Source: Hyphomonadaceae bacterium
Lineage (GTDB): Bacteria > Pseudomonadota > Alphaproteobacteria > Caulobacterales > Hyphomonadaceae
Length of the DNA: 55,003 bases
Assembly (NCBI GenBank): GCA_022760335.1
Contig: JALEGE010000190.1
Span: 1 to 55,003 of the forward strand
Direction: 5' to 3'
The notes under the pieces were generated by a model, which was given only the letters and a program-made list of their open reading frames with translations, searched no databases and was not told the origin of the DNA. Positions 1 through 9,044 of the stretch are shown in pieces; within the stretch, counting starts at the first letter, position 1; each line of letters opens with the position of its first letter. The translations under genes were made by a program, and so were the position numbers.

Positions 1-962
<962 letters not shown>

Positions 963-980
963 TAGAGAGGAGCGCACGCC

Positions 981-1511
981 ATGCGCCTGCGCCTTGCCAC
1001 GCTTTCCGATCTGGATCTGATCCGGCGCTGGGACGAGGAACCCCACCTCGAAGGCGCCGGCGGGGACCCGGACTGGAATAAATGGGATTGGGAAAACCAG
1101 CTCGGCCGCACTGTGGCCTGGCGGGAATTTCTGATTGCCGAGGTGGAAGGCCGCCCCATCGGCTTTCTTCAGATCGTCGATCCGAAGGAAGAGGAAAGCC
1201 ATTATTGGGGCGAGTGCGCGCCCAATCTTCGTGCCATCGATATCTGGATCGGTGAGGCCGAGATGATCGGCAAGGGCCATGGCCGGGAGATGATGACGCT
1301 CGCGATTGAGCGCTGCTTCGCCGACCCGGCCGTGACCGCGATCCTCATCGACCCGATGGCCGACAACATACGCGCTCATCGTTTCTATGAAGCGATGGGT
1401 TTCCACTTCGTCGAGCGCCGCATGTTTGGCCCCGATGATTGCCTCATTTACCGACTGACCCGCGCCGAATGGCGCATGGAGACTGAAAATGCCCAAAGTT
1501 CTCATCGCTGA
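981..1511 (+). CDS. GNAT acetyltransferase, AAC(6')/Acetyltransf_8-like, between serC and serA
   Basis: This 176-residue GNAT protein transfers an acetyl group from acetyl-CoA to an unidentified amine. The acetyl-CoA-binding loop is visible as IGKGHGREMM, followed by the late GNAT motif NIRAHRFYEAMGFHFVERR. The early LIRRWDEEPHLEG and the IDIWIGE strand resemble aminoglycoside 6'-N-acetyltransferases and siderophore-type acetyltransferases. The start is supported by GAGGAG about 9 bases upstream. It begins 18 bp after serC, and its last 23 bp overlap the start of serA in another frame, so it is probably cotranscribed and translationally linked with both. Its substrate is unknown; an antibiotic-resistance role should not be assumed from fold similarity. 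Confidence 0.85.
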   Translation: MRLRLATLSDLDLIRRWDEEPHLEGAGGDPDWNKWDWENQLGRTVAWREFLIAEVEGRPIGFLQIVDPKEEESHYWGECAPNLRAIDIWIGEAEMIGKGHGREMMTLAIERCFADPAVTAILIDPMADNIRAHRFYEAMGFHFVERRMFGPDDCLIYRLTRAEWRMETENAQSSHR

Positions 1512-3084
1512 TAATCTCAGCCCCGCCGCCGTGGATATCTTCAAGGCGCGCGGCCTGGACGTGGATCTCAAGCCCGGCCTGAGCAAGGACGAGCTAATCG
1601 AGATTATCCCGCACTATGATGGCCTCGCTGTGCGCTCGGCCTGCAAGCCGGACGCAGATGTCATTGCCGCCGCTGAAAACCTGAAAGTCATCGGCCGCGC
1701 CGGGATTGGGGTCGACAATATCGACATCAAGGCGGCCACGGCCAAGGGCGTCGTTGTGATGAACACGCCTTTCGGCAACGCCATCACCACGGCGGAACAT
1801 GCCATCGCCATGATGTTCGCCGCCGCACGCCAGATCCCGGCGGCCAATGCCGGCACGCAGGCGGGCGAATGGCCAAAAAAGGCCTTCATGGGCCGCGAGC
1901 TGAGCTTCAAGACGCTCGGCCTGATCGGCTGCGGCAATATCGGCTCCCGCGTGGCCGAGCGGGCGCTGGGCCTGACCATGAAAGTGGTGGCCTTCGACCC
2001 CTTCCTCACCGAGGAACGCGCCGTGGAACTGGGCGTGGAGAAGGTGGACCTGGAAACCCTGCTCGCGCGCGCCGATGTCATCACGCTGCACACGCCGCTC
2101 ACCGATCAGACGCGGAATATCCTGTCTGCCGAGGCGCTTAAGAAGACCAAACCCGGCCTGATCCTTGTGAACTGTGCCCGCGGTGGCCTGGTGGATGAGG
2201 CAGCCGTGCGTGAGCTGCTCGACAGCGGCCATATCGGCGCGGCGGCTTTCGATGTGTTTGCCGAGGAACCGGCCAAGGAGAACGTCCTCTTCGGTGCGCC
2301 AAACTTTGTCGCAACGCCCCATCTTGGCGCTGCGACATCCGAAGCCCAGGAAAATGTCGCCCTGCAAGTGGCCGAGCAGATGAGCGATTATCTGCTGACC
2401 GGCGCGGTGACCAACGCGCTCAACATGCCCTCGATCACGGCTGATGAGGCTCCGCGCCTGAAACCCTTCGCGGCGCTGGCGGAAAAGCTCGGCCTGTTTG
2501 CCGGCCAGATCTCCGATTTCGGCTTTGATGAAGTGGTCATCGAATATGAGGGCGAGGTCGCCGAGCTGAACCGCAAGCCGCTCACCGCAGCGCTGCTTGC
2601 CGGCCTTCTGCGCGCCTCGCGCGGGGATGTGAATATGGTGTCGGCTCCGGCCATTCTAGCCGAAAGCGGGGTGAAACTCACCGAAACCAAGACTGAGGAC
2701 AGCCCGGTCTATGACAGCCTGATCCGCGTGAAGGTGAAGACCAAGGCGACGGTGAATGCCCCGGAAGGCGGCTGGCGGACCCTCGCCGGCACGCTCAGCG
2801 CCGGGCGCCCGCGCGTGGTGGAAGTCAAGGGCATGGCGCTGGAGGGGGATTTCGCCCCGGTCATGCTCTACGTCAACAATCACGACAAGCCGGGCTTTAT
2901 CGGCGCGCTGGGCGCCATGCTGGGCGAGGCGGGCGTGAACATCGCGACTTTCCATCTTGGTCGCACCGAGGCTGCAGGCGAAGCCATCGCCCTGATTGGC
3001 GTGGACAGCGAACCGCCGGCCGACTTGGTTGAGAAACTGAACGGCCTTGAACATGTCCGCTATGTGAAAGTGCTGCAGTTCTAA
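1489..3084 (+). CDS. serA: D-3-phosphoglycerate dehydrogenase SerA, long form
   Basis: SerA oxidises 3-phosphoglycerate to 3-phosphohydroxypyruvate with NAD+, the first step of serine synthesis. The 531 residues fit the long type-1 form: substrate and NAD domains, an allosteric substrate-binding (ASB) domain, and a C-terminal ACT domain. The NAD motif LIGCGNIGSR lies near residue 145. The catalytic triad is visible as R231 (NCARGG), E260 (FAEEPA) and H278 (TPHLGAAT). The ACT domain reads DKPGFIGALGAMLGEAGVNI, which suggests possible serine feedback control (family knowledge). A GGAGA sits just upstream of the ATG, inside the preceding GNAT gene. A strong terminator follows 28 bp after the stop, so the serC-GNAT-serA unit probably ends here. 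Confidence 0.96.
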   Translation: MPKVLIADNLSPAAVDIFKARGLDVDLKPGLSKDELIEIIPHYDGLAVRSACKPDADVIAAAENLKVIGRAGIGVDNIDIKAATAKGVVVMNTPFGNAITTAEHAIAMMFAAARQIPAANAGTQAGEWPKKAFMGRELSFKTLGLIGCGNIGSRVAERALGLTMKVVAFDPFLTEERAVELGVEKVDLETLLARADVITLHTPLTDQTRNILSAEALKKTKPGLILVNCARGGLVDEAAVRELLDSGHIGAAAFDVFAEEPAKENVLFGAPNFVATPHLGAATSEAQENVALQVAEQMSDYLLTGAVTNALNMPSITADEAPRLKPFAALAEKLGLFAGQISDFGFDEVVIEYEGEVAELNRKPLTAALLAGLLRASRGDVNMVSAPAILAESGVKLTETKTEDSPVYDSLIRVKVKTKATVNAPEGGWRTLAGTLSAGRPRVVEVKGMALEGDFAPVMLYVNNHDKPGFIGALGAMLGEAGVNIATFHLGRTEAAGEAIALIGVDSEPPADLVEKLNGLEHVRYVKVLQF

Positions 3085-3111
3085 GGACTTGAAGACAGAA
3101 TATGACTTATG

Positions 3112-3140
3112 CCCACCCGGCCACTGCCGGGTGGGTTTTT
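3112..3140 (+). terminator. Rho-independent terminator of the serC-GNAT-serA unit
   Basis: A perfect 9-bp stem, CCCACCCGG (3112-3120) with CCGGGTGGG (3127-3135), encloses a 6-base loop and runs straight into TTTTT (3136-3140). It lies 28 bp after the serA stop and before the ribosome binding site of the next gene. Confidence 0.9.
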
Positions 3141-3182
3141 CTTTGCCATTTGAGGCTCTGACGAGCTGTAAGGAGACTCTCA

Positions 3183-3770
3183 ATGGCAACGATCGCAATT
3201 GTATATCACTCAGGCTATGGCCACACCGCAAAGGTGGCCGAGCATGTACGCAGTGGACTGGAAGCTGCCGGTGCGCAGGCAAAACTCTACACCGTGGATG
3301 CATTCGTGGATGCTGAAACGGGTCCCTGGGACGAGCTGGCCGCTGCAGATGGCATCATTTTCGGCTCGCCGACCTATATGGGCAGTACTTCAGCTGCGAT
3401 GGCGAAATTCCTGGAGCTGACCTCCAAGGCCTGGTTTACGGATGGTTGGAAAGACAAGATCGCTGCCGGGTTCACCACCTCCGGTTCCCTGGCAGGTGAC
3501 AAGAATGAAACGCTGCAGCGCTTTGCCACGCTGGCGAGCCAGCATGCCATGATCTGGGTGAATTTCGGCGCAAAGCCGGGATACAGCATGTCGAATTCAG
3601 ATTTTGCGACAGTGCTCAATCGCGCGGGGCACTTCCTTGGTCTTGCAACTCAATCCCTGAACGACCTTCCACCCGAGCAAGCGCCGGACGCTGCCGATCT
3701 CCAGACTGCAGAGGTTTTCGGGCAGCGTGTTGCAGAGGCGACCAAACGCTGGGTTCGCGGGGCGGCCTGA
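3183..3770 (+). CDS. WrbA-like flavodoxin-family NAD(P)H:quinone oxidoreductase
   Basis: This 195-residue single-domain flavoprotein probably reduces quinones by two electrons with NAD(P)H, using FMN. The FMN phosphate-binding loop is IVYHSGYGHTAKVA at the N-terminus. The second and third flavin-contact segments are visible as GSPTYMGS and FTTSGSLAGDKNETL, as in the WrbA/flavodoxin_2 group. Length fits WrbA (about 190-200). AAGGAG lies 8 bases upstream of the ATG. It follows the serA terminator, so it is probably its own unit. A hairpin without a T-run follows the stop (TGGGCAC 3788-3794, GTGCCCA 3822-3828). Assignment to WrbA rather than another flavodoxin-like reductase is moderate. Confidence 0.85.
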   Translation: MATIAIVYHSGYGHTAKVAEHVRSGLEAAGAQAKLYTVDAFVDAETGPWDELAAADGIIFGSPTYMGSTSAAMAKFLELTSKAWFTDGWKDKIAAGFTTSGSLAGDKNETLQRFATLASQHAMIWVNFGAKPGYSMSNSDFATVLNRAGHFLGLATQSLNDLPPEQAPDAADLQTAEVFGQRVAEATKRWVRGAA

Positions 3771-3864
3771 TCAAGCTTCCGGCCTTGTGGGCACGCCGCA
3801 CTGTTGCGCTCGCAGCGCGGGGTGCCCATCTTGTCGTCAGACAGACAAGGCAAGGATCCGCAGT

Positions 3865-4773
3865 ATGGACATTATCGGCACAAGTGACGCGGCTGGAACA
3901 GCTGAACTCGTCAAGGACAGTACCGATCAGGCCTTCATGGCTGATGTGATCGAGGCCTCTCGTGAAGTCCCGGTGCTGGTGGATTTCTGGGCACCCTGGT
4001 GTGGGCCCTGCAAGACACTGGGCCCGATGATTGAGCGCGCCGTGACCAGCAAGGCTGGCAAGGTCAAATTGGTCAAGATCAACATAGATGAGAATCCGGG
4101 CGTTGCTGGCCAGCTTGGTGTGCGCTCCATTCCTGCGGTTTTCGCATTTCAAGGCGGGCAGCCCGTGGACGGCTTCATGGGCGCCTTGCCCGAGGGCCAG
4201 ATCAATCAGTTCATCGACAAGCTGTTGTCAGGAACAGATGATGGCAAGGCCATTTCGGAGGCCATTGCGCAGGCCGATGCCATGCTGGCGGCTGAAGACA
4301 TTGGCGGGGCGGGTCAACTCTATGCCGCTGTGATCCAGCATGACCCGGCTCAGGTGGCGGCGATTGCCGGCCTGGCGCGCTGTTATCTCGCTGGTGGCGA
4401 TGTGGAGCGCGCGCGCGAAGCACTGGCCATGGCACCTGAAGACAAGCGCGATGACCCGGCTATGGCAAGTGTGCTGAAAGCCATTGAAATGATGGCCGAT
4501 GCCCCGGCGCCAGATGAGTTTGCTGCTGCGATCGAAAGGGTTGAAGCCGCTCCGGAGGATTATGCCGCGCGCTTCGACCTTGCGGAAAAGCTGGTTGCGG
4601 CCGGCCGCAACAAGGCGGCGGTGGATCAACTTCTGACCATCCTGTCAGCCGATCTCGGCTGGGAAGATGGCAAGGCGCGGGCGAAACTGCTTGAGGTGTT
4701 TGAGGCAGCTGGTCCGAAGGATCCTGTAACGATTGAAGGCCGGCGCCGGCTCTCCTCGCTTCTGTTCGCCTGA
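3865..4773 (+). CDS. cnoX: Thioredoxin domain plus TPR protein, CnoX/YbbN family
   Basis: A thioredoxin fold (residues about 20-125) is fused to a C-terminal TPR-like helical region (about 130-302). This is the architecture of CnoX/YbbN, a redox-regulated holdase that hands clients to DnaK and GroEL. The active site is intact WCGPC (C46, C49), whereas E. coli CnoX has lost the dithiol pair, so this version could be redox active like its Caulobacter relatives (family knowledge plus inference). The start at 3865 is chosen because AAGGCAAGGA lies upstream and the N-terminus then matches the family; an upstream GTG at 3727 would add 46 residues of wrbA shadow. 302 residues is normal. LON-domain, Trm112-like and DUF971 genes follow on the same strand. 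Confidence 0.9.
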   Translation: MDIIGTSDAAGTAELVKDSTDQAFMADVIEASREVPVLVDFWAPWCGPCKTLGPMIERAVTSKAGKVKLVKINIDENPGVAGQLGVRSIPAVFAFQGGQPVDGFMGALPEGQINQFIDKLLSGTDDGKAISEAIAQADAMLAAEDIGGAGQLYAAVIQHDPAQVAAIAGLARCYLAGGDVERAREALAMAPEDKRDDPAMASVLKAIEMMADAPAPDEFAAAIERVEAAPEDYAARFDLAEKLVAAGRNKAAVDQLLTILSADLGWEDGKARAKLLEVFEAAGPKDPVTIEGRRRLSSLLFA

Positions 4774-4844
4774 ACGCAGACATCTGGACGTGAGGTCATT
4801 CAAGCCCATCTAGTCAGTATCGGGGGCAAGGAAAGGCCGCGTCC

Positions 4845-5495
4845 ATGAGTGCACAGACCTATCGACAGACAACCGATCTCCCCCGGGAGATTGCCCTGTT
4901 TCCGCTTGCTGGCGCAGTCCTTTTTCCGCGCTGGACGCTGCCCCTGAACATTTTTGAGCCGCGCTATTTGAACATGATCGACGATGCCATGTCTGGCACG
5001 CGCATGATCGGCATGGTGCAGACCATGGGGGGACCGAAAGCATATCCGGAACTGGCGCAGGTCGGCTGTGCAGGCCGCATCACGTCGTATTCGGAAACCG
5101 AGGATGGACGCTATCTCATCGTGCTGACTGGGATCTGCCGGTTCGGGGTGAACGAGATTCCCGATGTTGCGACGCCTTATCGTGTGGCCCGGCCAGACTG
5201 GGCGCGTTTCGAGCAGGACCTCGCCGCGCCGTCTCTGGCCGAGTTGCCAAGCCGAGAGGACCTCTCTGTCGCCTTGAAGGCCTATGTGGCGCGCAACGAA
5301 ATGACTGTGGACTGGGCCGCCATTGACGAGGCACCGCTGGAGACCTTGATCCATGCTCTGAGTGCAAGTTGCCCTTTCGATCCCATGGAAAAACAAGCCC
5401 TGTTGGAAACGCCCGACTTGTGCGCGCGGGCCGAAACCCTGATCGCCTTGCTGGAGTTGGACATCCCCGGCAGTGACACCGGGCGGCTGCAATGA
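4845..5495 (+). CDS. LON substrate-binding-domain protein, no protease domain
   Basis: 216 residues form a stand-alone Lon N-terminal (LON/PUA-like) domain. Characteristic pieces are [26 protein letters not shown] near the start (shown in segments), then GMVQ and a VGCAGRI strand. There is no AAA+ ATPase and no Ser-Lys peptidase, so it is not Lon itself. Related YcaA/LON-domain proteins are widespread but poorly characterised; a role in recognising unfolded proteins is only inference. AAGGAAAGG precedes the ATG. Its stop overlaps the start of the Trm112-like gene by 4 bp (ATGA), so the two are translationally coupled, and a thioredoxin/CnoX gene lies 71 bp upstream. Confidence 0.88.
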   Translation: MSAQTYRQTTDLPREIALFPLAGAVLFPRWTLPLNIFEPRYLNMIDDAMSGTRMIGMVQTMGGPKAYPELAQVGCAGRITSYSETEDGRYLIVLTGICRFGVNEIPDVATPYRVARPDWARFEQDLAAPSLAELPSREDLSVALKAYVARNEMTVDWAAIDEAPLETLIHALSASCPFDPMEKQALLETPDLCARAETLIALLELDIPGSDTGRLQ

Positions 5496-5722
5496 GTGAA
5501 GATGCACGAGAAAGCAAACTGGCCGATCCCGTGCGCGCGTCGGGTGTGGATCCGCGCCTGCTCGAGCTATTGATCTGCCCGCTCACGCGCCAGCCCCTGG
5601 CATATGACAAGGCTCGCGGCGAGCTTGTCTCCAAGAAGGCAGGCCTTGCTTATCCCATCCGTGATGGACTGGTTCTGATGACGGAGGCGGATGCGCGCAA
5701 GTTCGATCCGGATGCCCCATGA
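5492..5722 (+). CDS. Trm112-family small protein (UPF0434/YcaR-like)
   Basis: 76 residues, matching the Trm112p/YcaR family in length and in the core [14 protein letters not shown] and [15 protein letters not shown]. Eukaryotic and archaeal Trm112 activates methyltransferases; the bacterial partners are largely unknown. Only one cysteine of the zinc ribbon is retained (ICP), as in many bacterial members, so zinc binding is doubtful. It overlaps the LON-domain gene upstream and the DUF971 gene downstream by 4 bp each (ATGA at both junctions), so the three are read as one coupled set. Confidence 0.88.
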   Translation: MSEDARESKLADPVRASGVDPRLLELLICPLTRQPLAYDKARGELVSKKAGLAYPIRDGLVLMTEADARKFDPDAP

Positions 5723-6036
5723 GTGAAACAGGTTTATCACCATGGCCAACGCGGCTGATCTTCCGCAAGGCAGCATCTTGTCTGCATGTCGTTTTCGAGG
5801 ATGGCAGCGAGGGGGAGGTCAGCTACCCCCTTCTGCGCGCGCAAAGCCCATCGGCTGAGGTGCGTGGCCATGGCAGTGGACCGCCTCCACCGCAGGCGCC
5901 GATCCCGCCAGATATTACTGTGGACAAAGCCGAACCAGTTGGCCGCTACGCTGTGCGTATACATTTCAGCGACGGCCACAATAGCGGCCTTTATACATGG
6001 GCGCTGCTGCACAGCCTGGCGGTTCAAGCTGGCTAG
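5719..6036 (+). CDS. DUF971 (GBBH-like N-terminal) protein
   Basis: 105 residues carrying a complete DUF971 domain. The signatures are [60 protein letters not shown]. The same domain forms the N-terminus of gamma-butyrobetaine hydroxylase and the C-terminus of the plant Fe-S carrier HCF101, where it is fused to a Mrp-type ATPase. Function of the stand-alone form is unknown; a link to Fe-S maturation is inference. The ATG overlaps the Trm112-like stop. Its TAG stop lies in CTAG, which also supplies the TAG of the convergent ubiH-type gene, so there is no space for a separate terminator between them. Confidence 0.88.
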   Translation: MSETGLSPWPTRLIFRKAASCLHVVFEDGSEGEVSYPLLRAQSPSAEVRGHGSGPPPPQAPIPPDITVDKAEPVGRYAVRIHFSDGHNSGLYTWALLHSLAVQAG

Positions 6037-7253
6037 GAGCCGGGATCCTGCATCAGGCTGGGCAAGTGATCCTGCGCCGCGCTGGCCTGACGCGCGAGGG
6101 CTGAGCGCAAGGGTGTGGCACGGTTGGCCACGGCAAGGGCGAGACCGCGCAGGGGCTTTAGAATGGCATTGTCATTGGAAAAGACCCGGTCGATGAGATC
6201 CATGCCGAGCGCTGTGGCAAGACCGTCGGGACGGCGCCAGGACTGGTAGCGCTCCAGCGCAAGGACATCGCCTGGATCAAGGCCGGCCCTTATCTGGTCC
6301 GCGCAAACTTCTGCCAAGGCCGCGACATCCTTGAAGCCGAGATTAAGCCCCTGCCCGGCGAGCGGATTGATTCTGCGCGCCGCGTCCCCCACCAGCGCGA
6401 CACGCTCACTGATCATGCTGGCCGCCACTTGCAGGATGAGCGGATAGGCGCGCACCGGGCCGTCAATCCTCATATCACCGGCAAACGCGGCAAATCGGGC
6501 GTTCAACTCGGCGGTGATTTCTTCAACGGGCCTTTCGGCAAGGGCTTCGGCAGCACCTGTCTTCATATACCAGGCGAGATTGGCGCGGTTGCCGGAGAGC
6601 GGCAGGGTGGCGAAAGGGCCTTCCGGTGTGAAGAGCTGACGCGCGATACCGTCATGCGGGCGAGAAAGCTGCACATCGGCAGCAAAGACCGATTTTCCAT
6701 AATTGCGCCCCTCGGTGGGAATGCCCGCTGCCTGGCGTACCGGCGAGTGGAGCCCGTCGCAGCCGACCAGAAGGCGCGTGGGCAGCTCTGTTTCGTCTTC
6801 CAAATGAACAATCACGTGTCCGGGAGCGTGCTCATAGCTGTCGAATCGTGCAGGCGCATGGTGTTGGATCTGGTCTGATGCGGCCAGTGCGGCATCAATC
6901 GCAGCCTGCAGATGTTCGGCTTCCAGCATGACGCCCAGTGTTGCGTCTTCAGCTGTTTCCGGCAGATCAAATCCTGTAAAGCATGCGCTTGGCGCCCCCA
7001 GCCAGTGTCGTGCGCCATCAATTGCTTCCAGTCCATTCAGGGGTTCAGCATGAGGCCGCAAAGCCTCTTCAAGTCCTGAAAAAACAAGGAGATTCCAGCT
7101 TCCACGTACGATCGCGAAATTGCGTGTGTCGCGTGGCGGACTGGCTTTCGGGTCGCGCGCATCGACCAGCGCGACGCGCAAACCCAGGCTCGCGCAGGCC
7201 AGTGCCAGCGTTCCGCCGGTCGGGCCAGCACCGATGATGACAAGGTCAAACAT
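6033..7253 (-). CDS. ubiH: UbiH/UbiF/VisC-family FAD-dependent hydroxylase (ubiquinone biosynthesis)
   Basis: 406 residues of the flavoprotein monooxygenase family that hydroxylates the ubiquinone ring at the membrane. Three hallmark motifs are present in order: the Rossmann GxGxxG at the start (VIIGAGPTGGTLALA), the DG motif (LVGCDGLHSPVRQAAG), and the GD motif (ALVGDAARRINPLAGQGLN). UbiH, UbiF and UbiM paralogues cannot be told apart from sequence alone here, so the symbol is tentative. GGAGA lies 7 bases upstream of the ATG. The gene is convergent with DUF971 and shares a CTAG stop with it. Its start faces the ammonium transporter gene across 241 bp. Confidence 0.88.
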   Translation of the reverse strand: MFDLVIIGAGPTGGTLALACASLGLRVALVDARDPKASPPRDTRNFAIVRGSWNLLVFSGLEEALRPHAEPLNGLEAIDGARHWLGAPSACFTGFDLPETAEDATLGVMLEAEHLQAAIDAALAASDQIQHHAPARFDSYEHAPGHVIVHLEDETELPTRLLVGCDGLHSPVRQAAGIPTEGRNYGKSVFAADVQLSRPHDGIARQLFTPEGPFATLPLSGNRANLAWYMKTGAAEALAERPVEEITAELNARFAAFAGDMRIDGPVRAYPLILQVAASMISERVALVGDAARRINPLAGQGLNLGFKDVAALAEVCADQIRAGLDPGDVLALERYQSWRRPDGLATALGMDLIDRVFSNDNAILKPLRGLALAVANRATPLRSALARQASAAQDHLPSLMQDPGS

Positions 7254-7494
7254 GAAGGTCTCCAGCGCGTGTCATCCTGATGAACAGGTAAGTATGAGAG
7301 GAAACCGGGTCTACCACTGGCGCGTGATTGGGCGAACGTGCCGCACTGTGCACAGGAATTAACCAGTTCGCTCGCTTCTGCTCATTCGTGCAGCGTCCCA
7401 TCTGCCCGCGCCATGGCCCACCTGCAAGAAAGCGGTGAGGGGTCGCATGCGGAGTGCCTGCGAACTTTGCGCAATGTGATGGGAGAAACGGTTC

Positions 7495-8865
7495 ATGACC
7501 CACAGTTTACGTTCACTAGGCCGATGGGCCGGACTGGCCTTGGGGGGACTCGCAACAAGCGGGTTTGCCATGGCTCAGGAGGTCGATCCGGAGCTACTTG
7601 CCCGGATTGAGGCTCTGGAAGGTTCTGCCAGTTCCTATGTCGACAGCAGCTATCTGTTCCTGATCGGCGGCCTGATTGTTATGTTCATGGCAGCAGGTTT
7701 TCTCTGCCTGGAAGCGGGCCTTGTCCGCTCCAAGAATGCCTCGATGCAGTCGCTGAAAAACGTGGCACTGTTCTCCGTGGCCGGCCTGATGTTCTGGTTC
7801 ATCGGTTATAATATGGCCTATCCGGCCGCCACGATCGACCCAATGGGCCTGATCGGCGTTCCGGCCTTTGTATGGGTTGGCGAAGAGTCGCTCGACACCG
7901 GCTATGCGGCCAGTTCTGACTGGTTCTTCCAGATGGTGTTCGTGGCTACTGCAGCCTCGATCGTCTCCGGTACTGTGGCTGAGCGTGTCAGCCTCTGGGC
8001 CTTCCTGATCTTCACCGTGATTCTCACCGCGCTGATCTATCCGATCGTTGTGTCCTGGGAATGGGGTGGCGGTTATCTCGACAGCGCCTGGGCTTTCTCA
8101 GACTTTGCCGGCTCCACCCTGGTGCACTCCACCGGTGGCTGGGCAGCGCTTGTCGGTGCCATCATCATCGGGCCGCGTCTCGGAAAATATGTCGACGGTG
8201 TAGTGAACCCCATGCCGGGTTCGAACATTCCTCTGGCGGCTCTGGGTACTTTCATCCTCTGGTTTGGCTGGTTCGGCTTCAACGGCGCCTCGCAGCTTGC
8301 CGCGGGTACCTTTGATGACATCAATGCTGTCGCCAAGATCTTCGCCAACACCAACATGGCCGCTGTCGGCGGTGTGCTTGCGGCGATGATCCTCACGGCG
8401 ATCCTCTACAAGGGCAAAGTCGACCCGACCATGGCCTTCAACGGCGCCATCGGTGGTCTTGTCTCAATCACGGCTGAACCGCTGGCGCCCACCATGGGTG
8501 GATCGGTCCTGATCGGCGCCATCGGCGGTATCCTCGTGGTGCTGACCGTGCCATTGCTCGACAAGTTCAAGATTGACGACGTTGTCGGCGCCATCCCGGC
8601 CCACCTTGTGTGCGGTATCTGGGGCACGATGATTGTGCCGGCGTCCTATACGGCGGCGATCATGCCGAATGAAGCGGGCGACCCGAACTTCGTTGGCCAG
8701 CTGGTCGGTGTGATCCTGACCGGTGTGTTCGTCAGCATCTTTGCCGGTGCGATCTGGTTCCTGCTGAAAGTCACCATCGGTGTGCGTGTCAGCGAAGAAG
8801 CAGAGCAACTCGGGCTCGACCGTGCCGATACCGGTGTGGAAGCCTACCCGGATTTTGCCAGCTAG
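7495..8865 (+). CDS. amt: Ammonium transporter, Amt/MEP family, with signal peptide
   Basis: 456 residues: a cleavable signal peptide (about 1-27, ending GFAMAQ), then 11 expected membrane helices that conduct ammonium across the inner membrane. Visible landmarks are MAAGFLCLEAGLVRSKN, the pore histidine in STLVHSTGGWAALVG, FNGASQLAA, and the second pore histidine in IPAHLVCGIWGT. GGGAGAAA precedes the ATG. A PII gene (glnK) often sits directly upstream of amt; none is here, and no convincing sigma-54 promoter was seen in 7254-7494, so nitrogen regulation cannot be read from the sequence. A very strong terminator follows. Confidence 0.95.
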   Translation: MTHSLRSLGRWAGLALGGLATSGFAMAQEVDPELLARIEALEGSASSYVDSSYLFLIGGLIVMFMAAGFLCLEAGLVRSKNASMQSLKNVALFSVAGLMFWFIGYNMAYPAATIDPMGLIGVPAFVWVGEESLDTGYAASSDWFFQMVFVATAASIVSGTVAERVSLWAFLIFTVILTALIYPIVVSWEWGGGYLDSAWAFSDFAGSTLVHSTGGWAALVGAIIIGPRLGKYVDGVVNPMPGSNIPLAALGTFILWFGWFGFNGASQLAAGTFDDINAVAKIFANTNMAAVGGVLAAMILTAILYKGKVDPTMAFNGAIGGLVSITAEPLAPTMGGSVLIGAIGGILVVLTVPLLDKFKIDDVVGAIPAHLVCGIWGTMIVPASYTAAIMPNEAGDPNFVGQLVGVILTGVFVSIFAGAIWFLLKVTIGVRVSEEAEQLGLDRADTGVEAYPDFAS

Positions 8866-8908
8866 ACAGCGTTCTGGCGGCGATCCCGAGCCGCCATCCG
8901 CAAACAGG

Positions 8909-8937
8909 CCCCCGGAGGTTCGCCTCCGGGGGTTTCT
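8909..8937 (+). terminator. Rho-independent terminator of amt with UUCG loop
   Basis: A perfect 10-bp stem, CCCCCGGAGG (8909-8918) with CCTCCGGGGG (8923-8932), is closed by a TTCG tetraloop and followed by TTTCTT. It is 43 bp after the amt stop and separates amt from ftsK. Confidence 0.92.
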
Positions 8938-9044
8938 TATTGAGGCCGTATCGAATTCAATGAAATTTCGCCCATTTGCCGGCTGTTAAGCTCGCCGGGT
9001 TAGCTCTGGGTCATGGTGATGGCTTCAGACCACAGAGCGAAAAA

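Noticed and set aside
3788-3828. Hairpin TGGGCAC/GTGCCCA after the WrbA-like gene as a terminator
   Set aside because: The loop is long (27 bases, although it could pair internally) and no T-run follows, so it was not listed as a feature.
7318-7333. Sigma-54-like -24/-12 promoter (TGGCGCG...GGGC) upstream of amt
   Set aside because: The GG to GC spacing is one base too long and the -12 element does not match TTGC; the distance to the amt start is also large. No NtrC-type palindrome was found.
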